A stretch of 64,000 nucleotides of DNA, taken from the NCBI RefSeq assembly GCF_002813775.1, contig NZ_CP020371.1:1-64000 (forward strand), read 5' to 3'. Below the pieces are notes generated by a model. That model did no database searches, was not told where the DNA came from, and worked only from the letters and a program-made list of their open reading frames with translations. The position numbers were made by a program, and so were the translations under genes. How positions within the stretch are numbered: the stretch's first letter is position 1; the number at the start of each line of letters is the position of its first letter. This document shows positions 9,004 through 18,456 of this stretch, piece by piece. This stretch comes from Candidatus Thiodictyon syntrophicum. Its GTDB lineage: Bacteria; Pseudomonadota; Gammaproteobacteria; Chromatiales; Chromatiaceae.

Positions 9004-11804
9004 AACGGGTCTCCGTCGGGCAGGCCGAGTCGCGACACGAAGGGGGCGATCCAGGCCGGATGCGCCTGGGTGCCGAGCATCTGTCGCCAGGCGGCGTCAT
9101 CCAGGAGCCGCGGCGAGGCAAATTCGTAGAATGAGTAGACGGCCCCCTTGACCAGTTGCCGGCGCCCATAGAAGGGCACCACCTGATCCCATTCCATGGG
9201 GCGGCCGACCGCGGCCATCAGATAGGGACCATCACCCGCCACGTCGGCGATCTTGGGCATGGGGTCGGGGTTCGATAAGGCGAGTTCCTTGTTCGCCAGG
9301 CTCTTGAACACCAGGAAATGGTGCTCGGCGACTCTGGCCACATGATAGATCGCCTCATAGTCCGCGCCGCTCAGACCCTCGCCGCGGTCCTGCCGTTCGG
9401 CCATCGCCTTGAAGCGTCTGGCCTGGTCCGCGGTGTCGTGCAGCCGCCCCGAAACCGCCTGGCGCAGGGGCTCCAGTTCGCTCCCGTCCTCGGTGGCCAT
9501 CTCGCCGCGCAAGAGGCCCGCGCTGTCGTCCACCAGGGCCTGGAGCAAGTCGAACAGGGTGGCGATCGCCTCGAAGGTCCGGGGGTCCGGCTCCACCGCC
9601 CCGCGCGGCGGGCTGAAAACGATGTTCTCGAAGCCGGACTCGCCGCCTTCTGCGGCCACCCGTTCGTTGACCAGCACGGTGGCATGACGCAGTGTCGCCC
9701 AGGAGGCCAGACCGGTCTGTAGCCGCTTCGCCTGCCACAGTGCCCCGTCACCCTGGTCGGGTGCCTTCAGGTCCCCCGCCCATTGCATCGCCAGGGCGTC
9801 GATCCAGCGGTTGTAGAGGTCGCCACCCGTCCCCGCGGCGTGGCGCTGCCCCAGCTCCGCGAGGACCGGGCGTAACCGCGGGTAGCGGTCCAGCTCGTTG
9901 CGCAGCAGGCTGCTCGCCAAGGGGCTGCCCAGGGCGGCGGCGAGGTCCAGCGCCGAGGGGAGGATGCGCGGACCCGCGGGACCGGTGATCTGCTCGGCTT
10001 CGGGCCAATCGGGGTGAAAGACGGTCGCGAGCAGCACCTCGTTGTCGAATCCCCAGGAGAGCGGGAACAGCGCCGCCTGGTCGGCCGGATGCCGGGCGTA
10101 GGCGGGCAGGGTGCCCCTGTCGCCCCAGACCAGGGGGGCGCGCGAGGGTGCGATGAAGGCGCGGTAAGGAGACACCCAGCGGGCCGCCGCCGCGCGCAGC
10201 GCCGACGGCAGGTCCTGCAGGGCCGCCACCGGGGCGCCCTTGGGGGCGAGCTTGGTGAGATAGGTGAAGGCCTTGAAATAGTTCTGGAACTCCGGGTCGG
10301 CGCTATAGTGCCCGCGCGGCAGCAATTCGCCATAGGTGAGCGGTATCCCCAGGGCCGGTGACTGCGCCACCCCCTGGGCACGCTGGATCAGGGCGACCTC
10401 GGGGTCCTGTGCACCGCTGGTGGGGTCGCGCAGCGCGGCCAAGGTGGCGAAGACCCGGGCCCAGGGCGAGGCGGGGGCAGCGGTCCGGAACTGCCGGTCG
10501 GCCGCCGCCACCAGATCCCAGAAGGCGGGGATCGACTGGTGCCGCTCAGTGGTGATGAAGAGCCCCTCGTAGGCGGCTGCCAGCAGTTCCCAAAAGATGT
10601 CCGTCGTCACCAGATAGGGACGTGCCGGGGTCGGCCCGCCCTCCTGATCGAGGGCATAGGACTCGCTCTCATAGAGGCTGTAGACCTGCTCCAGGTCCAG
10701 GTCGCGCAGCAGTCCGCCGCGGCGCTCGATCAGGTCGCGGTCCGCCGGCGCCTGCGCGAACAGCCAGGCGTTGGTTACATCCGCCAGCGGGACCGTGATC
10801 GGACAATAGACCAGGCGCAAGCCTGAGTCCGTGCGCTCGACCCCGACCAGGCCCCGGCCGTCGGGGACCGAGGAGGGCGTCCCGTCGAACCGGTGCCCCG
10901 CGCACTGCGGGCTCCGGCGCTGCCCCCGGTCGAGGATGACCGTCACCCCCGTGCTCCCGGGCTGCCACTGGATCAGCCCCAGCCCGTTCGGCGTGACGGT
11001 CACCGAGCCCCCGCGCAAGGAGTTGTCCAGGAGGTCCCGGGTGCCGGCCCAGTGGTCCCCGGCATAGGTGGCCACATGGAAGCGATGCCCCTGATCTTCC
11101 CACAACAGGAGATGGCCGCCGGGATGGAATCCCAGCGGCAGGGCCCAGTCGGCGGCGATCTCGCTCGGTGGACCGGCGGCGTCCGCAAACCGCGTGAAAC
11201 CGCCCTTGGGTCCGATCGCCTGATAACCGCGCCGCCCGTCCTCGGTGATGGAGCGGATCGCGTAGCGTCCGTCGGCCCCCTTGAGCCCGAAGAAGAGGCG
11301 ATAGGCCAGGACCGGGTTGCCGGCCCCGTCGCGGCCCGTCTCGAAGGGGCGGGGACCGACCATCAGGCGCCGGATCTTCTGCGGCGAGCGATAGATGGTC
11401 TCCAGCCGGCGGCTCTGCGGGTCGGCCGCGACCTGGGCGATGACCTGTTCGCCGCCCTGGGTCCCGGCCAGAAAGAGGCGCTCCCCGCGCGGGTGCCAGG
11501 CCAAAGCCCGCGCGGTGAAACCGTCGGGCAGGGGCCGGTCCGCGACCGGCCGGGTGCCGTCCAGGGTCCAGAAGCGCAGGACCTGACCGCCGCCAGCCCG
11601 CCGCACCAGGGCCGCAACCGTGGCACCAGCGGGTGAGACGTCGGTATCGATCACCGTCTCGTCCGCGTCCAGGGCCAGGCTGGTCTCGGCCGCAGGTGAG
11701 GGGCTGACGGCGAGTTGCGGCGGATCGAAGAGGTCCGTACCCGGTGCCGGCGGCCCGCCGAGCAGGGTGAGGACGATCAGGGCAATGAGGTGACGGGGTT
11801 TCAT
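9000..11804 (-). CDS. Large secreted DUF3160-like protein
   Basis: About 934 residues from the ATG of MKPRHLIALIVLTLLGG, a signal peptide. The N-terminal third looks like a beta-propeller-type region (repeated short strands with LAWHPRGERLFLAG). The C-terminal two thirds match DUF3160 in style: PYLVTTDIFWELLAAAYEGL, PLTYGELLPRGHYS, FKAFTYL, and the end MEWDQVVPFYGRRQLVKGAVYSFYEF. DUF3160 proteins are periplasmic or exported and uncharacterised. Coupled to CapA by an ATGA overlap and preceded by an LprI-like gene on the same strand, suggesting one envelope operon of three genes. Confidence 0.75.
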   Translation of the reverse strand: MKPRHLIALIVLTLLGGPPAPGTDLFDPPQLAVSPSPAAETSLALDADETVIDTDVSPAGATVAALVRRAGGGQVLRFWTLDGTRPVADRPLPDGFTARALAWHPRGERLFLAGTQGGEQVIAQVAADPQSRRLETIYRSPQKIRRLMVGPRPFETGRDGAGNPVLAYRLFFGLKGADGRYAIRSITEDGRRGYQAIGPKGGFTRFADAAGPPSEIAADWALPLGFHPGGHLLLWEDQGHRFHVATYAGDHWAGTRDLLDNSLRGGSVTVTPNGLGLIQWQPGSTGVTVILDRGQRRSPQCAGHRFDGTPSSVPDGRGLVGVERTDSGLRLVYCPITVPLADVTNAWLFAQAPADRDLIERRGGLLRDLDLEQVYSLYESESYALDQEGGPTPARPYLVTTDIFWELLAAAYEGLFITTERHQSIPAFWDLVAAADRQFRTAAPASPWARVFATLAALRDPTSGAQDPEVALIQRAQGVAQSPALGIPLTYGELLPRGHYSADPEFQNYFKAFTYLTKLAPKGAPVAALQDLPSALRAAAARWVSPYRAFIAPSRAPLVWGDRGTLPAYARHPADQAALFPLSWGFDNEVLLATVFHPDWPEAEQITGPAGPRILPSALDLAAALGSPLASSLLRNELDRYPRLRPVLAELGQRHAAGTGGDLYNRWIDALAMQWAGDLKAPDQGDGALWQAKRLQTGLASWATLRHATVLVNERVAAEGGESGFENIVFSPPRGAVEPDPRTFEAIATLFDLLQALVDDSAGLLRGEMATEDGSELEPLRQAVSGRLHDTADQARRFKAMAERQDRGEGLSGADYEAIYHVARVAEHHFLVFKSLANKELALSNPDPMPKIADVAGDGPYLMAAVGRPMEWDQVVPFYGRRQLVKGAVYSFYEFASPRLLDDAAWRQMLGTQAHPAWIAPFVSRLGLPDGDPF

Positions 11805-11833
11805 ATGATGTCGCTCCAGGGTAAGGGGGCAGA

Positions 11834-12979
11834 TCAACCCTTGAGGTCCGGACGTGATCCGCCCGTCAGCGAGCCCTCCAGCCGTTGCAGACGGGTTTCC
11901 AGGGTGTCCAATCGCTGCGTCGTCACAGTGCCGACAGACGTAAGGCTTCCCGCCGCCTCCAGGGCCGCGACCGCCCGCGCAACGACCTGCGCCTCCGACT
12001 CACCAGGACGCCGCAGGTGGTTCAGGCGTTCGCGGGTTTCGACATCCAGACGCAGCGCTGTGGTTCTTACCCGAGGCTGGCGTTGGCCGCCAAGGCCCCG
12101 CACAAGCGTAAGCAGACGCACGTAGGCGGGTTGGGTGGCGCCGGTTCGGGAGCGACTCAGCCAGGCGAACAAGCCCAGGGCCAGGGCTAGCGTGAACACC
12201 GCAACCGCGAGGCCATGCCCGTTACTCGTTGGGGACGCAGCCGAGGGTTCCGTGGTTGCCGGTGAGCGCAGTTCGGGTAGGGGCAGTTGCGGTATGGTCG
12301 ATTCGGGCACGGATGTCGGCGGTCCGACGGCCGGCATGACGGTTTGCGCGGTTGCCGCAGGAACTGACTCAACGTCGAGGTTCGCGGGTGTCGGCGGGCG
12401 TGCGGTTGCCGGTGCAGTCGTCTGTGCCGATGGGGGGACGGCTGGCGCTGGAGAGACCGCAGGGGTGAGTGTCTCGGTCGGGGCCGCCAAGAGATCTTCC
12501 AACTGACCGATCCTCTCGGCGTAGACGGCGCGCAGGCAGTCAACGGTGTCGCAGGCCTCGCGTTGTTTCTTCAGCCAGGCCTTCTGCATCTGTTCAGGCG
12601 CCAGGCCGCGCGCCTGCAATTGCGCATAGAGAGCCCCCATTCTGAGGTCTTGGGCATGAACCTCAGGGGCCGCGCAGACGAGGTGCTCGACGACCGTTTT
12701 CGCCTGATTGCAGTTCCAAACGGCAACGGGTTTCCACGGGGCACGCGGTGGCGGCGGCCGGGTCGTCACTTGACTTTCGGTTGGCTCCTGCGCTTCGACA
12801 CAACCATCTTTGTAGGCGTATAAGTTACCGCCGCCGTTCCTGGCACACCAGGCGTCGCCTGCCGGGTAGCGGCAGGCGCTCGCGGGGTTGTCAGTAGCAA
12901 CACAGGTAGCGCCGACGAACCGCGCTAAGCCGGCGCAGAAAAGCGCCGCCGCACATTGGCTGATAACATTCCTTTTCAT
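11834..12979 (-). CDS. LprI-like periplasmic domain protein with membrane anchor
   Basis: A 381-residue protein: signal peptide (to about residue 24), a Cys-containing segment, then an LprI-type domain (about 88-165, with the Cys pattern in WNCNQAKTVVEHLVC and REACDTVDCLRAVYAERIGQL). A Pro/Thr-rich linker (about 170-250) leads to one transmembrane helix (VAVFTLALALGLFAWL) and a cytoplasmic tail that resembles a short DNA-binding-like helix region (ALRLDVETRERLNHLRRPGE). LprI relatives inhibit lysozyme or act at the envelope. First gene of the LprI-DUF3160-CapA string; its role there is inferred only from position. Confidence 0.65.
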   Translation of the reverse strand: MKRNVISQCAAALFCAGLARFVGATCVATDNPASACRYPAGDAWCARNGGGNLYAYKDGCVEAQEPTESQVTTRPPPPRAPWKPVAVWNCNQAKTVVEHLVCAAPEVHAQDLRMGALYAQLQARGLAPEQMQKAWLKKQREACDTVDCLRAVYAERIGQLEDLLAAPTETLTPAVSPAPAVPPSAQTTAPATARPPTPANLDVESVPAATAQTVMPAVGPPTSVPESTIPQLPLPELRSPATTEPSAASPTSNGHGLAVAVFTLALALGLFAWLSRSRTGATQPAYVRLLTLVRGLGGQRQPRVRTTALRLDVETRERLNHLRRPGESEAQVVARAVAALEAAGSLTSVGTVTTQRLDTLETRLQRLEGSLTGGSRPDLKG

Positions 12980-13075
12980 TGTGAAATCCGCAAGTTTTGA
13001 GTCTATTCCAAGGTGCGTGGCGGTTCAGGCGCCTGGGGTGGCAGCCGGGGCAGGGGAGGGGAGACGCTGGTCGTT

Positions 13076-13666
13076 TCAGTCATCGTCGTCCTCAGCGCGG
13101 GTGCAAGCGTGATCCGCAGCCCGGTCACGGGCGGTCTCGGTACTGGTCCGGTCAGCGGTGCCGCGGCGCGCCGGCGCCTCCACGAGAAAGCAGTGGCCTT
13201 CCAGCAGGCGGCCAAGCGCCCGCTCGTAGTCCTCCTTCCAGGGTAACTGTTCGTCGGTGTGCAGTTCCCGCCGCGTGGTCAGGGTGACTTCCCCGGTGAG
13301 GGGATTGCGTCCGACCCGCTCGCGTTCGACCCAGTAGACGGCGAAGCCGCGTTTCTGCCAGGTCGGGAGCGCATCGAAGTTGACTCCGTGCTGGAACAGC
13401 AACTCATGCAACAGCAGCGAGATCTCGTCGCTTTCGCTGTAGGCGAGGAGGACGTTGAAGCCGCAGGTCATCAGGTGCCGACAGGCGGCGGCCATCAGGT
13501 CGCGAAAGCCGGGGTCGAAGGGCGCCTCGAACTGACAAACCTCCTTGGTCAAGCGGGTGAAACCACGGCCGTCGAGGCGGGCCACGATCTGGAATCCCGG
13601 CGGGACCGGGTGGTCCAGGGCCGCCTCGAACTGGCGCATACGCGCCTCCAGGTCGGTGCTACGCAT
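13076..13666 (-). pseudogene. Thg1-like 3'-5' RNA polymerase with internal deletion
   Basis: A 196-residue frame beginning MRSTDLEARMRQFE with the Thg1 catalytic start ARLDGRGFTRLTKE and the second metal-site motif YSESDEISLLL. Thg1-like proteins repair tRNA 5' ends by 3'-5' nucleotide addition. Directly after SLLLH the sequence jumps to ELLFQHGVNF, normally about 75 residues further on, so the central part of the palm/tail is missing in frame. The C-terminus is also unusual (Asp-rich tail). The active-site motifs remain, but with the core deleted I regard it as probably inactive. It follows a broken kinase gene, a known RNA-repair pairing. Confidence 0.7.
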
Positions 13667-13810
13667 GGTTCGCCTCGCGAATGGTGAAGGCCCCGTCGGC
13701 GCCCCAGACGTCGAACAGGGGTTGATCCGCAGATGGGTGTCCACGAACCGCTCCTTGAAGAAGGTGGACTTGCCGGCGGCCTGAATGCCGGAGAACAGGA
13801 CCATTTCCAT
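13659..13810 (-). pseudogene. Remnant of AAA/polynucleotide-kinase gene upstream of Thg1
   Basis: The start MEMVLFSGIQAAGKSTFFKE is the P-loop of a PNK-type ATPase. About 30 codons in, at a deletion junction, the frame shifts and the original C-terminus continues in another frame (DVWGADGAFTIREANHA, stop at 13659) overlapping the Thg1 start. Almost the whole kinase is gone. Family members cluster with Thg1-like proteins as RNA end-healing cassettes, so both genes of this cassette lost their middle. Confidence 0.7.
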
Positions 13811-13971
13811 CGTGCCTCCGCTGATCAATCGTGGGTGGACCGGCTGGCTCACCCCTTCGGACCCCAATGGCCGTGCCGACGGGCGCCAGACGCGCCCTCG
13901 CGCCGCACGCCTGGACGATCCAGTCGCTCACGTTGGACACGCCGCTCGTGGGGACGTGCGCTTGCGCGGGC

Positions 13972-14121
13972 TCATCCTAAAGCATCCTGACGGCGCCAGC
14001 CGCAGAGGGCGTCGCGCGGGATGTCGGTCTCCTTCACCAACTGCGCCACGCTGACGTTGCGGGGCGGCAGCAGCTTCGCCACGATGCTGTCTTTGGACTC
14101 GTCCGAAGAGGTTGTCAACAT
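13972..14121 (-). pseudogene. Transposase N-terminal helix-turn-helix remnant
   Basis: A 49-residue frame (KDSIVAKLLPPRNVSVAQLV, then KETDIPRDALCGWRRQ) matching the HTH start of IS3/ISL-type transposase OrfA proteins, cut off right after the HTH. It has no partner OrfB. It marks an old insertion between the RNA-repair relic and yqaA. Confidence 0.6.
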
Positions 14122-14216
14122 GCGTCGCCTTGTTCATGATCCCGCGATGCTTGCGCGGCCCCAGGTCGGTGATGCCCTATCCTCACACAAGTCCTCCCAG
14201 GGAGAAGCAACTTCTG

Positions 14217-14651
14217 ATGTCCTCGGCTTATGTGGGGCTCTTCCTTGCGGCCTTCGGGGCTGCCACCTTGCTACCGTTGCAATCCGAAGCGGTCATGGTT
14301 GGGCTGCTGCTGCTGCGAGACCATCCGCCTTGGGCGCTCGTGACAGCGGCGAGTGTCGGTAATGTACTGGGCTCGGTGGTGAACTGGCTGCTCGGGCGCG
14401 CGCTCGCGCGGGGGCGCGCCAGGACCTGGTTGCCGGTGGGCGCGCAGCGGTTGGCAGCAGCGCGGCGCGGCTACCACCGATACGGTCGGTGGTCATTGCT
14501 GCTGAGTTGGATGCCGGTCATCGGCGATCCGCTGACCCTGGTGGCCGGCGTGCTGGGCGAACCGCTGTGGCGCTTCGTGCTGATCGTGTCGTTGGCGAAG
14601 TTGGGACGCTACGTGGTGATCGCCGCCGTCACGTTGGGCATCGTTGCGTAA
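14217..14651 (+). CDS. YqaA-family (DedA-like) inner-membrane protein
   Basis: A 144-residue integral membrane protein. Helices are visible at about 4-20, 22-36, 43-57, 110-125 and 128-144. The SNARE-associated/DedA-like features are GNVLGSVVNWLLGR and the re-entrant region WMPVIGDPLTLVAGVLGEPLWRF split over the middle. I start at ATG 14217 (MSSAYVGLFL) as YqaA proteins begin there, rather than at upstream ATGs. DedA relatives flip or transport undecaprenyl phosphate or other lipids; YqaA itself is uncharacterised. Standalone gene. Confidence 0.75.
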   Translation: MSSAYVGLFLAAFGAATLLPLQSEAVMVGLLLLRDHPPWALVTAASVGNVLGSVVNWLLGRALARGRARTWLPVGAQRLAAARRGYHRYGRWSLLLSWMPVIGDPLTLVAGVLGEPLWRFVLIVSLAKLGRYVVIAAVTLGIVA

Positions 14652-14676
14652 TGCTCGACCGGCCGAAGCGCGGTAG

Positions 14677-14865
14677 CAAATCCCAGACCCTGACCCAGCC
14701 ACCGGCGGCAGCGGGCAAGCGGCCTGTTCCGGCGACATGCTGCTCGAGGCCTTGGTGGCCTGTGCGGGCGTGACCCTGAACGCGGTTGCCACGGCGCTTG
14801 GCATTGAGTTGCGAGACGCCTCACTGCTGGCCGAAGGCGATCTGGACTTTCGCGGGACGCTCGGG
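14677..14865 (+). pseudogene. OsmC-family protein fragment
   Basis: An open stretch DPATGGSG..ACSGDMLLEALV followed by ACAGVTLNAVATALGIEL and EGDLDFRGTLG is the central portion of an OsmC/Ohr-like thiol peroxidase including the Cys of ACAGV. Both ends of the family domain are missing. It collides head-on near 14870 with another truncated gene on the minus strand, so a deletion joined two genes here. Confidence 0.6.
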
Positions 14866-14997
14866 CTGCCGGCTGACCGCCTTGATCTCCGATACCGCCT
14901 CCTTCAGGCGTTGGGCGGCCAGACTGGAACCGCGCCAACTGAAGCCGCGGGCGCGCAACCGCGGGCGAAAGGCCCAGGGGTAACTGGGGCGCTTCAT
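14821..14997 (-). pseudogene. 5' fragment of a gene in the YkgJ operon
   Basis: A 58-codon frame four bases downstream of the YkgJ stop. It starts MKRPSYPWAFRPRLRARGFS and continues with a basic helical segment (AAQRLKEAVSEIKAVSRQP). Beyond about 14870 the sequence is the antisense of the OsmC fragment, so only about 40 codons are original. I do not recognise the family with certainty. Confidence 0.45.
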
Positions 14998-15001
14998 GTG
15001 G

Positions 15002-15521
15002 TCAGGGTGCCGGTGACGGCGGCTCGAACCACTCGGTCAATGCACGGGGCTCGCCCAGGTCGGCGAGTTGGCGATCGATGGCAGCGTGGTTGCCCCACAC
15101 CACGTCTGCCAAGGCGCCGCCGGCGACGCGGGCTTCGAGGTCATGGCAATAGAGCCCCAGGTGACGCTGTACATAGAAGCCGTAGGTGCGGCAGGCCACC
15201 GGGCGCTGGGCATAGACCAGACAGGCGTTGGACGTCCGGTCCAGGAGCGGGCAGACAACAGGTCGTGACCGCTGGCCGACCAAGGCCGCCAGGTTCCGGC
15301 GGATCTCCCGCAACGGTTGCGGCGCGAGCGCGGCGAGGCCCGCGCGCAGCAGGTCCCATTCCGCTGCCGTGAGTTGGGGTACGTCGGCGAGCGCCCGGCA
15401 ACAACTGGCGCAGCCTTTGCCGCACGGCCAGTCGGGATGCTCCCCCCGGATCTTTCGCACACGCGCGTCGATCTCGTCATGGAGTCGGGCCAACGGCCAG
15501 GGAGGGAACATCAGCCACCCG
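15002..15521 (-). CDS. YkgJ-family cysteine-cluster protein
   Basis: A 172-residue protein with the CxxxCxxCC-type metal-binding cluster (CGKGCASCCRA, about residues 27-37), CPLLD..NACLVYAQRPVACRTYG and a final CHDLE. This is the YkgJ (UPF0153) putative zinc- or iron-chelating family. Start chosen at ATG 15521, which overlaps the end of the upstream membrane-protein gene. Part of a minus-strand operon: broken GNAT, membrane protein, YkgJ, truncated gene. Function unknown in the family. Confidence 0.8.
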
Positions 15522-15522
15522 G

Positions 15523-16026
15523 CTATTTGAGTTTGATATCTTCGCGTTTCGCGTCCGCCATGGCCTCCGGTTCGAGATCCTCGGCGTAACGATTCAGGCG
15601 GACGAAGAGTCCCCAGCCGGCGAGCAGCACCCCGGCCGCGACGACGATGCTCGCGGCATAGAGCAAGTGTCCCGGGTCCTCGTGCGCTGCCTTGAAGGTT
15701 GCAACCAGGCCTTCGATGGTCAGCGCCACCACGACGACCACCAGAAAGCGCGATAGAAAACGTCGCACGCGGGTCGGCCCGCTGATGTGCGCGTCGCGCA
15801 TGACCTCTTCTTCGGCAATGGTCTGTGCGATCTGCAGCGCCACCACCGCCGCCGCCAGCAAACCCACGGCCTCGATAACCGCTTGCGCGGCACCGCGATC
15901 CAGCCCCCCCATCACGGCGAGCCAGCCTGTTTTGGCGGCGATCACGATGAGCGCGAGGGCCGCGCAGGCAAAGAGAATGGCCATGCATCCGTGGACGATC
16001 GAAAACGCGCGCCGCAGGGTCTTCAT
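15523..16026 (-). CDS. Integral membrane protein, about 167 residues
   Basis: Begins MKTLRRAFSIVHGCMAILFA with four predicted hydrophobic helices (about 10-32, 48-66, 94-113, 122-142) and a charged C-terminus (EPEAMADAKREDIKLK). No catalytic motif or known domain recognised. Its ATG overlaps the TGA of the upstream GNAT relic (TGATG), and its stop lies against the YkgJ start, so it is translated from one message. Confidence 0.65.
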   Translation of the reverse strand: MKTLRRAFSIVHGCMAILFACAALALIVIAAKTGWLAVMGGLDRGAAQAVIEAVGLLAAAVVALQIAQTIAEEEVMRDAHISGPTRVRRFLSRFLVVVVVALTIEGLVATFKAAHEDPGHLLYAASIVVAAGVLLAGWGLFVRLNRYAEDLEPEAMADAKREDIKLK

Positions 16027-16280
16027 CAGGTCATCATGACACAGCAACGAGAGGATATGGGTCTTGCCTGAGTATGGACTATCTGGAATCGGCTTCGGTT
16101 GGTCTGTCCGAGCCGCAGCCGGATATAGTGCTCGGCCATGGGCGCCGAGAAGGGGTGCGGGACCGAGATCACGGTGTCGGCGACCTCGCGTCGACCGGCC
16201 GCGGTCTGGAGACCGGCGCAGTCGCTCAGAGCCAGGGGGCGCAGAACGAGCCGCGCGGTGGTAATCTCCTTTTCGGGCAT
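16026..16280 (-). pseudogene. GNAT acetyltransferase N-terminal remnant
   Basis: The frame opens with EKEITTARLVLRPLALSDCA and continues to PFSAPMAEHYIR, the first strand and helix of RimJ/RimL-type GNAT enzymes. The acetyl-CoA binding motif is absent and the last 30 residues are unrelated. The start ATG is at 16280 after AGG-like sequence. The gene is cut near 16100, but its stop still couples to the next gene. Confidence 0.6.
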
Positions 16281-16375
16281 GGTCTTGAGTCCGCAGATGC
16301 AGGCGACTGAACAAAGCGCGATGATAGCCGCGGGCGGCCGGCGCGGGAATCCGGGTCGCGCTCGGCGCGGCACCG

Positions 16376-18301
16376 TTGGCCCCGCGGGCTGTCCCCGACC
16401 CCGACGCGCTGCCCCGCGCCGTGGCGCGCGGCAACTTGGAGGAGACGGCCGCGCTGCTCGGGCTGGGCGCCGACACCGACGGCCGGCTCGGCGGGCGCAC
16501 CGCCCTGATGATCGCCGCGGAGCGCGGTCGGCGCGACCTCGTAGACCGGCTGATCGTCGGCGGCGCCCGGGTCGAGGCCGAGACCGAGCGCGGGGAAACC
16601 GCCCTGATCTTCGCTGTGCGGGGCGGGCACCGCGCGGCCGCCCAAGCCCTGCTCGCCCACGGTGCCGATGCCAATACCGTTGACCTGACCACCGATGTCT
16701 TGGGGCGGCCGGTGCAGTCGGGGAAGGGCGAGCGGTTGCAGGCGCCGTTGCGGGTTGACCTGACCACCGATGTCTTGAGGCGGCCGGTGCCGCCGCCGTC
16801 CCCGCGCTCTGCTCCCGCTCCGACTGCCACTGCCGCCGCCCCGAACGGGGCCGCGGGCACCCGGCGTCCCCAGCCGCCACCCGTGGGCCGCCCGGTGCTG
16901 CGCATCGCCGTGGACAATGGCGATGTCGCGCTGGCCTCGGCGCTGCTCGCGCATGGCGCCGCGGTCAAGACCCCCAGCGCCGGGAGCCGCCCGATCCTGG
17001 CCGCCGCGCTGGCGCACGACGACAGTGCCATGGCACTGGCCCTGTTGAAGCAGGGCGCCGGTCTCACACCGGAGCGTGATACCGCCTGGACCGCCCGGGT
17101 ACTGCCCGCGCCGCCGCGGGCCGAGCGGTTGTTGCCGCCGCCCGCGTTGCCGCCCGGGGTCCCGGTCGTCCTGCCGCCGGGTGTCGGGGACCTGCCCGCC
17201 CCGGACCTGTCGGCGACCGTCACGAAGACCGCCTGGACCCCGCTGATGGCCGTGGCGACCTGCTGCGACGCCGCGGTGGTCAAGGCCCTGCTCGCCAAGG
17301 GCGCGAACGCCGATTGCCGCACCCGGGGTGATGAACCAGCGCTCTGTGTTCGAGACAGCGGTTTGCCGCGCGTTCCCTCGTCGTCTGATCGCTGCACGCC
17401 GGGCCGGGATTGGACCCCCCTGCGCGCCGCCGCGTCCCTGGGCCACCTCGGGGTGGTGCGCGTCCTGGCCGCCCATGGGGTCGATGTCAATGCCAAGGGT
17501 GCAGACGGGGTCACGGTCCTGACGGCAGCCCTGGAAGGCAAACACCTGGGGACGGCCAGGCTGCTGCTCGACCAGGGCACCCCCAATGCCGGGAGGGAGG
17601 TCGGGCGAGGTACCGGGGTGATCGCTGGGGTGGCCGCCGGGCCGGCCGGCGCCGCCGCGTTGTTCGAGGCCGCGCAGCGCGGCGAGGTCGAGCTGGCCCG
17701 GGGCGCCGCTATCAATGCCCGGGACCCTCGCGGACGCATCGCCTGTCCGTCGCCGGCGACCGGCATCAGAACGCGCTCTCGATCCGGCCCGGACCGACCG
17801 CGGGGCCGCCGACGCCCCCGGGGCCCTGAGCATCGCCGCCGCCCTGGGGCACTGTGAGTTGGCGGCGCTGCTGCCGGCCCGGGGGCGCGGGTCGATGCCC
17901 GCAACGCCGACGGCTGGACGGTCCTGACCTAAGCGGTCCAATACGGTCATCCCGAGGCCGTGCCACTGCTGCTGGAGCAGAGTGCCGAACCCGCCGTGCT
18001 GGCCCGGATCATGCCGCCAGGCACCCATGTGCGACTGATGCTCGCTGCCCTGCTGCCCTTTGCCGCCTGTGGTCTGCAATGGCTGCTGTGGGGCTACATC
18101 GCCCCTATGCCTGGCTCCTGTTTTTCCCGGCGGCCGGTTCGACCTGTCTTTCGCCGCGACGCCCGAGTCTGCCGCTGGGAGTCCGTTGCCATGAGCGACG
18201 CGGCCGAACCAAGGGCGGCGATGCCGCTCAAGACCTTCCTGCGCCGCCTGATCTGGATCCTGCCGGTGTTGCTGCCGGCGGCGTGGCTGGCCTACGGATG
18301 A
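16376..18301 (+). pseudogene. Ankyrin-repeat protein, degraded
   Basis: A long ankyrin-repeat gene. Clear repeats: GRTALMIAAERGRRDLVDRL, GETALIFAVRGGHRAAAQAL, RPVLRIAVDNGDVALASALL, WTPLMAVATCCDAAVVKALL and DWTPLRAAASLGHLGVVRVL. The frame starts without ATG (a TTG at 16376; upstream codons look like a truncated signal peptide), and after about 17710 the match continues in other frames (SIAAALGHCELAALL, then after a TAA at about 17931 AVQYGHPEAVPLLLEQ) to a membrane-spanning end (LMLAALLPFAACGLQWLL). It has lost its start and has several frame breaks. The original product was probably an exported or membrane-anchored scaffold. Confidence 0.65.
16679..16790 (+). repeat. 37-bp direct repeat inside the ankyrin gene
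   Basis: Two copies of a 37-bp unit beginning GTTGACCTGACCACCGATGT lie at 16679-16715 and 16754-16790, differing at one base. Translated they give VDLTTDVLGRPV and VDLTTDVLRRPV, which do not fit the ankyrin consensus and sit in a linker. Confidence 0.8.
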
Positions 18302-18456
18302 ACTCTCCCAGCCAGCGCGAGCCGCCGGCTTTCATCAGTCGGGTGGTATCTCAAGGCGCTGCGCGGCGATCCAGTGTCCGGCGTGGGTCAGCGAACAGAC
18401 TGCCGCGCGATGTCTGGCCTATCATATCGAATCCATGAATTACAGAGAGCCAAGCA

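Noticed and set aside
16679-16790. 37-bp repeats as a CRISPR array
   Set aside because: Only two copies, inside a coding frame, no cas genes.
15523-17904. A 793-codon minus-strand frame
   Set aside because: Only its last 167 codons (the small membrane protein) and a GNAT piece are real; the rest is antisense of the ankyrin gene.
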